DNA from: Candidatus Rifleibacteriota bacterium
GTDB lineage: Bacteria > Riflebacteria > Ozemobacteria > Ozemobacterales > Ozemobacteraceae
Assembly (NCBI GenBank): GCA_022704885.1
Contig: JAKJFO010000020.1
Span: 1-24,627 of the forward strand
DNA: 24,627 nucleotides
Reading direction: 5' to 3'
In this document: one piece after another, positions 19,201 to 24,627 of the stretch
Numbering within the stretch: the first letter of the stretch is position 1
Layout: each line of letters opens with the position of its first letter
Position numbers and translations under genes: made by a program
The notes under the pieces: model-generated
Seen by the model: the letters and a program-made list of their open reading frames with translations, nothing else
Told to the model about the DNA's origin: nothing
The model's database searches: none

Positions 19201-22200
19201 CTGATTGAATCTTCCCGGCCTGTCTGGCTGGAACATCCTGTCTGAATCCTGTGCGGGAGTCATCACAGAATTTGTCGAAGGCTTTGAAGGTGTGGCAGGA
19301 AATCTCTGCAGAATCGATGACTTCTGTTTCGGCAATGTCCTGTAACAGAGCTGCAATTTCAGAATCAAAGGCGACAGGAATGCCTGAAAAGTGCTTTGTT
19401 GATGCTTCGAGTTGTGCGGCCTTATGAAAAGCTTCGCTGACTATGCTGTAATCTAGCCGGGTTTCCTCGCTGCCGACTGAACCCGCATAAAACCTTCCTC
19501 TGGCCAGGCCTACGCCGAAGGCATAGGTGAAGAGTCCCTGTTTCTCTCGCTCAACATTGATCCTCGCGAGTGCTGCGTGCATGCTGACTGCAGCTTTTAC
19601 TGCATTTTCTGAGGTAGTCCGTGCATCGCTTTCGTCGAAAACTGCTTCTATGGCGTCACCAATGAACTTGTAAATTCTTCCGCCGTGGCCGGAAATGATT
19701 TCAGACATGGCAGCAAAGTGCCGGTTGAGCATTTCGGTGATTGCGTCGGTGGGAAATTTTTCGCAGAGGGTCGTGAAGTTTCTTATATCGGAAACCAGCG
19801 CTATGCCATGAAAAGATCTGGCGTCACTGTCTGATGCGTTACCGCTATCTTCTGCCAGCGCTTCGACAGCGTGGTCTGACAGGAGCGCTGCGAGACGCTC
19901 GCGTTCTTTGACGCCTCCGGCCATCTGCGCGAATTCTCTGGTAAGCATGCCGAGCTCGTCGGCTCTTTCTGAATCGAGTCGAACGCTGTAATCACCCTTG
20001 GAAATCTTCTCGATGGAGGTTTTAAGCTCGCCTATCGGGTCGAGCAGAAATTTGGCAGTAAAGTATGCACAAAGGGCGGCAATGATCAAAGAGATGCAGA
20101 TCAGCAGTGCGAAAATTCTGAGGCGGTTGCTCTCATCGCTGGCAATCTGTTGATGACCGGCCATGCCGGCTATAACAATTTCAGATTCCTGACCGTATGG
20201 CATGGCGACAACTGAGAAGCCATCGCGATGTTCGCTTACCATTCCCCCCCTGGCCACCGCATTTTCTGCCACCTGTAAGATACCGGAAAAATTCTGTTGA
20301 GCGAGATCTTCGTCGGGGCGGTGAATGATTTTAAGCCCCTGCGGAGTGTTCCTGAATGCGATGAATGAATAATCCGGGAATCCGGTTTTGAAATTTTCAA
20401 ATATTTTCTGAAGCGATTTTTCGAAAAGTGCCGCGCTGTCCCAGGCGAAAAACAGCATTGCCTGAGCTGTGCCGCGGATAGTCATGAAGTCGTAAATAAA
20501 GGTCACTGCGCCGTCGCCGGTTTTCTGGTTGATACAGAAGTTGCGTCTCTTTTCGATTTCGGTATTGAACTGATTGCCCGAGAGTGCGCTGAAAGCCTGG
20601 GCTCCGAAAGTTTCTTCTTCTGAAACTTTGAATTCCGGCAGATCTACTCCGGGGTTTTTGAGCGCATAGCGGCGGCGAAGGTTCTGGATAACTGGCGCCC
20701 GATACACTGAGAAAATATCGCGAAGACGAAACTCGTTGGCTGCTTCATAATATCTGGTGCCTTCGCCTTTGATGTCGAGCAGATAAAAGCCGAGCAGCGG
20801 CAGCGGGACTTCGCGTAGGCGAAAATGACTTGCCACCCTTTCTTTGACCGCATCTGATGAGGTTCCATAACTTTCGACAAGATTGGCCAGGCTGTTGTCG
20901 GTGAACATCTGGCGTGCTGCAGCCTGGTAGTCTTCCTGAATCTGCATCTTTCTCGTTTCAATCTGTCTGAGGCAGCCTTCGAGATTTTCCGCTATCTGAC
21001 TCCGGGCTGAGCGACTTGTCTGGTAATGATATGCGGCTGCGCTTACTGCCAGCATTCCGAGGGGGAACGTCGCTGCAAGTGAATACAGAATCATGAATCG
21101 CATTGTCAGACCGGTTTCGAGCCAGTGACCGAGCAGCAGGCCCCGCACTGAAAGAAGCAGACTCAGGGTAACTATGACCAGATTGAGAAGTTTCAGCCAT
21201 AGTGGGGTAGCTTCGGGTTTTGGCGCCGGTGACAGAAAAACCGTCAGATGGTCGCTGTCTTTGCCAAGATAGGTGAAAATCTGGTGGTTGCCAATTCTGG
21301 CGGGAGGCGGCGGACCATGCGAAACCCAGTAAGCTAGATGGTCAGCAAGCGACTTTATCTGCCGTCGGCGCCATTCATTGAACAGCTGAGAATTCTTGAG
21401 CTCATCGAACAGAACTGCTGGCGAGTCCATATCGATAACTGGAATAAAACCGGCCAGACCGTTTCCGCGTCGACGGCAATCTTGCAACGCGAGCTTTTGC
21501 GCGGCTTTCTGATCGTCATCATTGTTCTTTGCCGTAATGAACCAGCCCCAGATGCCGTGTTCTCTAATCTCACGATAATCCCAGAGAAACCAGTGCGGTC
21601 TTTCTTCATGCAAAATATGGCTGGTTCGCCCTTTCTGACTGCGGGCATACGCGTCACTGCGCGCGGTGCGGCCGAAATAGCTTTCGGCCAGCTTGTCACG
21701 TTGTTTTCTTGCTTCACTGCTGATCGTCACATCACGATGCTGGTCAACCATATAATCGAAAATCATCGCCATCGCCCGCCGGCTTTCGACCTTGTCGCTT
21801 TTTACAAAAAACAGCTCAGCTCCAGCATCGATAGAGGTTTTTCTGAAAACATGCAGTTTATAGCCCGGCGCCAGTTCAGCAAAACAGGAGTCGCTGTCAG
21901 CGGCTATCTGAGCGATCATCTGTTCGGTGTTGCTTTTGTCAAACTGGCCAGGTCTGATTGCCAGAGCACTTTCCAGCTTGTCGGCGAGCTGGCCGGCTGC
22001 GCGGTTCAGGCGGTATTCAAACGACGAACTTCGTGTCAGTGCTTCGAGTTCCTGCAGCGCGACTTCGCCCTGTGCCCGCTCTTTCCAGTGCAGTTCGATG
22101 GATGCCAGAAAATGAAAGCCGAGATTAAGCACTGCCAATGGCAGCAGCAGCATGGCATACGGTAGAAGCCGCAGCCATGTTCTTCCTCGTTTTCTGCCTG

Positions 22201-22216
22201 TCACATCTCTGTTCAT
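16241..22216 (-). CDS. Tandem membrane receptor adenylate cyclase, fused C1-C2
   Basis: 1991 residues made of two modules of the same order. Module 1: TM 17-40, ectodomain, TM 341-365 and 372-396, ectodomain, TM 700-722, HAMP 722-775, cyclase domain about 803-955. Module 2: TM 1024-1043, ectodomain, TM 1348-1364 and 1380-1405, ectodomain, TM 1713-1732, HAMP 1733-1787, cyclase domain about 1814-1991. Domain 1 keeps metal-binding D810 and D854 but has H931 and Q935 where Asn and Arg are expected. Domain 2 has G1823 in place of the first metal Asp but keeps K1863, D1867, D1934, N1937 and R1941. A Lys/Asp pair specifies ATP in this family, so the pair should form one complete cAMP-making site. 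The start ATG at 22216 lies 7 nt after an extended -10 and has no Shine-Dalgarno. The hydrolase gene ends 34 nt upstream on the same strand. The ligands of the four ectodomains are unknown. Confidence 0.93.
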   Translation of the reverse strand: MNRDVTGRKRGRTWLRLLPYAMLLLPLAVLNLGFHFLASIELHWKERAQGEVALQELEALTRSSSFEYRLNRAAGQLADKLESALAIRPGQFDKSNTEQMIAQIAADSDSCFAELAPGYKLHVFRKTSIDAGAELFFVKSDKVESRRAMAMIFDYMVDQHRDVTISSEARKQRDKLAESYFGRTARSDAYARSQKGRTSHILHEERPHWFLWDYREIREHGIWGWFITAKNNDDDQKAAQKLALQDCRRRGNGLAGFIPVIDMDSPAVLFDELKNSQLFNEWRRRQIKSLADHLAYWVSHGPPPPARIGNHQIFTYLGKDSDHLTVFLSPAPKPEATPLWLKLLNLVIVTLSLLLSVRGLLLGHWLETGLTMRFMILYSLAATFPLGMLAVSAAAYHYQTSRSARSQIAENLEGCLRQIETRKMQIQEDYQAAARQMFTDNSLANLVESYGTSSDAVKERVASHFRLREVPLPLLGFYLLDIKGEGTRYYEAANEFRLRDIFSVYRAPVIQNLRRRYALKNPGVDLPEFKVSEEETFGAQAFSALSGNQFNTEIEKRRNFCINQKTGDGAVTFIYDFMTIRGTAQAMLFFAWDSAALFEKSLQKIFENFKTGFPDYSFIAFRNTPQGLKIIHRPDEDLAQQNFSGILQVAENAVARGGMVSEHRDGFSVVAMPYGQESEIVIAGMAGHQQIASDESNRLRIFALLICISLIIAALCAYFTAKFLLDPIGELKTSIEKISKGDYSVRLDSERADELGMLTREFAQMAGGVKERERLAALLSDHAVEALAEDSGNASDSDARSFHGIALVSDIRNFTTLCEKFPTDAITEMLNRHFAAMSEIISGHGGRIYKFIGDAIEAVFDESDARTTSENAVKAAVSMHAALARINVEREKQGLFTYAFGVGLARGRFYAGSVGSEETRLDYSIVSEAFHKAAQLEASTKHFSGIPVAFDSEIAALLQDIAETEVIDSAEISCHTFKAFDKFCDDSRTGFRQDVPARQAGKIQSADNDIAAQSIAPSRFRETSLALFAVLMVLSAAAVYYGFSLDNRLRARFSRAGAADKVYRLTRQVKAENAERVAFEFKMEELIENTEKELRFERRPEDARIISAAYERMVTELHRMGIEPARFFATTDLTTNTDDPPKIAVEYKTNSYQKTFYHKLAHYLLLYFNGLNSDSVAKQVDKQMGEFFSTEFDAGHLAAEKIAGCIPVETADRTELFYWNFYRVFSDEMLSRPQPESNGELVGTADEQMRIAGILMFVIDQKQALGNPRLLVDAYSSSDCEIALISENGDRFHRSSFPVKLLNTIGTVTSRVHENFLIEFDEITKSGKKYQLVAVASVASGNTDMTRLTILLIVFVVLALAYFYRSLHSATIASRSIQNKLIFSILLTALVPMLTVSFISGYFIYENHQAAVQQQKLEQKRFIDEFEGRQYYINPVVTRMIHQISKSQQLLELAKNLEKNPESEEVQTALRAFLARNFRIINADDRWENNITTRTFLLLNRHNLDFRHNRDAKKDSDTLIGVLGQICRHIDSCINSATAPEGTLIKNVKNELYFDGAMQSLRSNFGDRSYIRLGNAIDQLVEFEVTTGAAGILIIPLPSLENPEFIAFWMISFTRGGYMTRIADHHLGSFAVCSIEYHRYAKLNRKYRPFPGLSLFNEAALIANSNFPVSTEKQIGNTRVSIEGRPGIIQFNSFLISAALQTPIEQATASIRRYLHYFVVLAILLFLLIGYQTSSDIMIPVRALSEGMQQIGRQNYFYRIALDRSDELGQLCASYDRFARGLAEKEMMGKMLSRSAQRAMAASAEAGEALAGSKREFVLLFVGSVDFAQRLSRENSVELFKKLNSQVAILCRIIIEQGGDIDKLMGDKILGIFEAEGGKAEAARQEAIGAAQKIMQAEQARELPFPVAIGVNAGEVISGMLGFGNKRDFTVIGDAVNVSARIEKEAEKMPGQRCLFSHDFVSGLSDTSSFKLHSEAALKGKSATLKLYRLT

Positions 22217-22223
22217 GCCAGAG

Positions 22224-22232
22224 ATGATACCA
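22224..22232 (-). promoter_or_regulatory. Extended -10 promoter for the tandem cyclase, leaderless
   Basis: The minus strand reads TGGTATCAT, then 7 nt, then the ATG at 22216. There is no good -35 and no Shine-Dalgarno, so transcription would begin at or next to the A of the ATG. The element lies in the 34-nt gap after the hydrolase gene, so read-through from that gene is also possible. Confidence 0.5.
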
Positions 22233-22250
22233 TAACATCGCCAGATGGTT

Positions 22251-23099
22251 TCATTCTGGTGAAACTGGCTGCTGAAGATCGTGCATCAGTTGCTTCCAGT
22301 GGTTGAGCCAGCTGGGGTCATCCCAGACTGCGTCGTTGTGCCCGGCGTTTTCGATGGTATACAAAGTTTTGTGAGGCGAAGGACAGGTGTTGTAGATGAA
22401 TTCGCTGTCGGAGTAGGGGATTATGCTGTCTTTGCGTGAATGAATGACGAGCAGGCGGCCATGGTAATTTTTGATGGTTTCGCTGGTTGGCAGGTCGCGC
22501 TTCAGAATATAGCTGCCGACGAGCGGAATGCGCCGGCCGGCCATGGTGCCGAGCGAAGCGAAGCCCGATTCGTGAACCAGCGCCGCGAACTGCAAACCGG
22601 ATTCGCGCAGAATCTCGGCGGCAATCCCCGTTCCAAGAGACTCGCCGTAGAGAACAATATTTTCACTGTTGATTTTCTTTTCGTCGAGCAGCCACTGCAG
22701 AGCTGTTTTGCCGTCACTTATCGCACCGGCTACCGTTGCTGATCCCTCGCTTCTGCCATATCCACGATAGTCGTAAATCAAGACATCGAAGCCGGCAGCG
22801 CACATTTTTTCGATCTTGCCGAAACGATGCAGCAGATTGCCAGCGTTGCCGTGGCTGAATAGGACGGTTTTTCGCTGCTCAGCCGGATTGGCTGTTTCCG
22901 CAACAACCGCATCGATTTTAATGCCGTCAGGCGTCTGCAGGGTAACCGGGGTCAGGGTGATGGTGCCGAGCTTTTCCGGCAACTTGAAGCCCGCCGGCCA
23001 TGCTCCCGGAAAAAATATCAGCCGATCCTGCAGCACCATTACCAGCACAATAAAAACAACAATGATGACGATAATATTCACGATTCTTTTCGCTTTCAT
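22251..23099 (-). CDS. Membrane-anchored alpha/beta hydrolase (BEM46/ABHD13-like)
   Basis: 282 residues from the ATG at 23099. An N-terminal TM anchor (about 7-24) is followed by an alpha/beta-hydrolase fold: oxyanion segment FSHGNAGN, YDYRGYGRSEG, nucleophile elbow GESLG with S154, acid D224 in HSRKDSIIP, and His H254 in AGHND. This order and the HGNAGN/YDYRGYG signature match the BEM46/ABHD13 group of serine hydrolases, whose substrates are mostly unknown. A second ATG nine bases earlier (23108) overlaps a TGATAAAAT -10, so a transcript from that promoter could only use 23099, exactly 7 nt downstream. The gene lies between ltrA and the giant cyclase on the same strand. Confidence 0.9.
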   Translation of the reverse strand: MKAKRIVNIIVIIVVFIVLVMVLQDRLIFFPGAWPAGFKLPEKLGTITLTPVTLQTPDGIKIDAVVAETANPAEQRKTVLFSHGNAGNLLHRFGKIEKMCAAGFDVLIYDYRGYGRSEGSATVAGAISDGKTALQWLLDEKKINSENIVLYGESLGTGIAAEILRESGLQFAALVHESGFASLGTMAGRRIPLVGSYILKRDLPTSETIKNYHGRLLVIHSRKDSIIPYSDSEFIYNTCPSPHKTLYTIENAGHNDAVWDDPSWLNHWKQLMHDLQQPVSPE

Positions 23100-23106
23100 A
23101 CCTGAC

Positions 23107-23115
23107 ATTTTATCA
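23107..23115 (-). promoter_or_regulatory. Extended -10 promoter for the hydrolase gene, leaderless
   Basis: The minus strand reads TGATAAAAT followed by 7 nt and the ATG at 23099. The -35 region is poor. The arrangement repeats that of the tandem cyclase gene. Confidence 0.5.
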
Positions 23116-23395
23116 GTTTTGCCATGTACAATCGCCAGTTTTCTGCTCCACCGATCTGCATCTTCATGCTGTTAATTTTTCCGCAGATGACACCGATTGC
23201 CACTGATTTAAGGTAAACGGCACATTCAAGCTTTTTAAGATGATACGGATCTGAGCCAAAGCAGTGGCATTGCAGATATGATGAAGGAGGGTTGTGCCTA
23301 TCTTCTGATAAATCAGCTGTATTAATGAATGTGTGTTCTTAAGCTCTATCTGCGGAAATCAGCGCAATCGGTGAGTTAGTTCTTCTGTTGCATGC
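23109..23395. other. 287-bp intergenic region between ltrA and the hydrolase gene
   Basis: No credible gene was found. The region holds the hydrolase promoter at its left end and two related repeat copies in opposite orientation. A small plus-strand frame at 23281 (14 codons) was judged not to be a gene. Confidence 0.6.
23181..23373. repeat. Degenerate GAT-N-CAC repeat with an inverted partial copy
   Basis: The left copy starts CCGCAGATGACACC at 23181 and continues with GATTGCCACT and GATTTAAGG, giving GAT at roughly 10-bp spacing. The right copy, plus strand 23348-23373, reads in reverse complement CACCGATTGCGCTGATTT followed by CCGCAGAT. The arms CACCGATTGC..CTGATTT match except for one or two bases and are about 146 bp apart. 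The CCGCAGAT block is permuted between copies, as expected for fragments of a longer tandem array. Confidence 0.5.
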
Positions 23396-24577
23396 TTATT
23401 CTTTGGCTGCGATGCTTTCCCAGCCGGGATGGTAGAGAAGGTGAACGTAGATCAGTGCCAGCAGCGTTATCATCAGAGGCAACGTCGCCAGACTGGTTCC
23501 CCATCTGCAGATGAAGACCGCGATCAGGCCTGCAATCAATTTGAAAAACGGACTGCGCACCGGGTGCAGATCAGGCCCCTCGCCAGGTTGCATTGTAGTT
23601 TCAAGCAGGGCAATGATGATCAGCGTGGCGGCCGTTGCGCCGGCGAGAAGGGTGTGGGTCTGGTCGCAGGACTGCCAGAGATCGGTGAGCTTTACAAAGC
23701 GCAATAGACCGACGCCGGTCACGACAATCGACATGACCAGCAGAAAATGCAGGTTGCTCCAGGTCAGCATCCACCACATGGGTTTGCGAGGGTTGCGGCG
23801 GCCGATAAAATCGAAATAAATCCTGAATACGCCGAATGAGAGGATCAGTCCGAGAATCGCTGCAACGAATGTCGAAAACGAAACCTGTTTTGTCTCACTG
23901 GCCCCCCGGATTACACCGACCAGGGTTTCGCCCATAACGATCAGTATGAATAGCCCATAACGCTCGGCCAGCCAGCTGGCGCCGAATTTTGGCAGTGCAA
24001 TTTTGATGCCGGTGTGGGCAATGACCGGCGTTAACGCTTCGGTTATCAGGCCGGCAACCCAGATGATGTAACGTGTGGGCGGGTCGCTGAATATTGCCAG
24101 CAGATAAAGAATCAGAGCCGGTATAAAGCAAATGAAGACTCGGTTGGTTAGCGGTGCTACCTGTGGGTTGGCCAGGCCACCGCGCAACCACATCAGTGTC
24201 AGCAGTAGCCTCGATGTCAGAAAGCAGATCTCGAATGGAACGAAATTGTCGCCCATGCCGTGATGCACAAAGATTGCCATGCCGGCAACCGGCAGCATCT
24301 GCAGAAAGGTGAAGACAGTGTTGGCAGTGCCGGGGAACCGGAAACGCTCATTGAAATAGGTGCCAGCGATCCAGACCCACCAGGTTGAAGCGAAAAGAAA
24401 TACAAACTCACAAAAACCTTCCCAGGTGGGATTATCGGCAAAGCCATGCGCCAGCTGGCTGATAATGACGACAAAAAACAGGTCAAAAAACAGTTCAAGC
24501 CAGTCAACCTTGCGCTCCGGGCATTCATCGAGACTTCCTCGTACTATCCCGCCCGACAACCAACCAGAAACGTTCAT
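23396..24577 (-). CDS. ltrA: Low temperature requirement A (LtrA) family membrane protein
   Basis: 393 residues, polytopic, with about ten hydrophobic helices. Family hallmarks are WLELFFDLFFVVIISQLA near the N-terminus and AERYGLFILIVMGETLVGVIRGA near the middle. The family is named after a Listeria gene needed for growth in the cold; its biochemical role is not established. ATG 24577 has AAGGGG with 6-nt spacing. The longer frame from ATG 24616 is rejected because that ATG overlaps the TATAAT of a TGTTATAAT promoter element. The frame ends at 23396 with a 287-bp gap before the next gene on this strand. Confidence 0.92.
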   Translation of the reverse strand: MNVSGWLSGGIVRGSLDECPERKVDWLELFFDLFFVVIISQLAHGFADNPTWEGFCEFVFLFASTWWVWIAGTYFNERFRFPGTANTVFTFLQMLPVAGMAIFVHHGMGDNFVPFEICFLTSRLLLTLMWLRGGLANPQVAPLTNRVFICFIPALILYLLAIFSDPPTRYIIWVAGLITEALTPVIAHTGIKIALPKFGASWLAERYGLFILIVMGETLVGVIRGASETKQVSFSTFVAAILGLILSFGVFRIYFDFIGRRNPRKPMWWMLTWSNLHFLLVMSIVVTGVGLLRFVKLTDLWQSCDQTHTLLAGATAATLIIIALLETTMQPGEGPDLHPVRSPFFKLIAGLIAVFICRWGTSLATLPLMITLLALIYVHLLYHPGWESIAAKE

Positions 24578-24614
24578 CACTTTCCCCTTAATCGATCTGC
24601 CGTGAATGCGTCGC

Positions 24615-24623
24615 ATTATAACA
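24615..24623 (-). promoter_or_regulatory. Extended -10 promoter for ltrA
   Basis: TGTTATAAT on the minus strand, identical to the element before the 988-residue cyclase gene. Transcription would start near 24608, leaving about 30 nt of leader with a good Shine-Dalgarno before ATG 24577. The -35 would lie beyond the window. Confidence 0.55.
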
Positions 24624-24627
24624 CGGA

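Noticed and set aside
20234..20240. Run of seven C (seven G on the coding strand) within the tandem cyclase gene, a possible phase-variable tract
   Set aside because: The frame is intact on both sides and the tract is short; one sequence cannot show variation.
21338..22165. 275-codon open frame on the plus strand
   Set aside because: Antisense to the first module of the tandem cyclase, whose frame is supported by clear domains.
22242..22259. Small hairpin CCAGA...TCTGG near the end of the hydrolase gene
   Set aside because: The 5-bp stem has no U-tract after it and overlaps coding sequence, so it is not a credible terminator.
23281..23325. 14-codon plus-strand frame with an internal AAGGAGG
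   Set aside because: Very short, with the Shine-Dalgarno-like bases inside the frame rather than before it, and no product recognised.

Overview
The window reads as chromosomal DNA of a diderm (Gram-negative-type) bacterium of roughly balanced GC. One gene product has a signal peptide, a propeller-like middle and a C-terminal half that looks like an outer-membrane barrel; many other products are membrane anchored. No rRNA, tRNA, CRISPR array, insertion sequence or phage gene was seen. The mix of very large membrane class III nucleotide cyclases, YgiQ, LtrA and envelope proteins would fit a deep-branching environmental lineage such as Candidatus Riflebacteria, but this is a weak guess and nothing in the window proves the phylum.

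Layout. Positions 1-4946 (minus strand) hold two coupled genes: a 988-residue membrane nucleotide cyclase-like protein and, overlapping it by ATGA, a second large membrane sensor that runs off the left edge. A 121-bp divergent promoter region follows. Positions 5068-14909 (plus strand) form one compact run: dnaE (replicative DNA polymerase III alpha), a large exported beta-rich envelope protein, a phosphodiester-glycosidase family protein, a YgiQ-type radical SAM protein and a GNAT acetyltransferase. The run converges, with a 28-bp overlap, on a minus-strand block from 24577 back to 14882: LtrA, an anchored alpha/beta hydrolase, a 1991-residue tandem cyclase and trpB.

The most interesting system is the cyclase family. 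The 1991-residue protein is two copies of one module (TM, ectodomain, TM-TM, ectodomain, TM, HAMP, class III cyclase domain). Its two catalytic domains have lost complementary residues: domain 1 keeps both metal-binding Asp but lacks the transition-state Asn/Arg, while domain 2 lacks the first metal Asp but keeps Lys/Asp/Asn/Arg. Together they would build one complete adenylate cyclase site, as the C1/C2 halves of animal membrane adenylyl cyclases do. The 988-residue protein is a C1-like half, and the coupled truncated gene has the membrane layout of the matching second half. The window may therefore hold a split and a fused version of one heterodimeric receptor-cyclase. The C-terminal domain of the truncated gene lies outside the window, so that part is a prediction.

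Regulation. Six gene or operon heads carry a TGnTAnnAT-like extended -10. At dnaE, the 1991-residue cyclase and the hydrolase the start codon lies only 7-9 nt downstream with no Shine-Dalgarno sequence, which suggests leaderless mRNAs. trpB, ygiQ and ltrA have clear Shine-Dalgarno sites.
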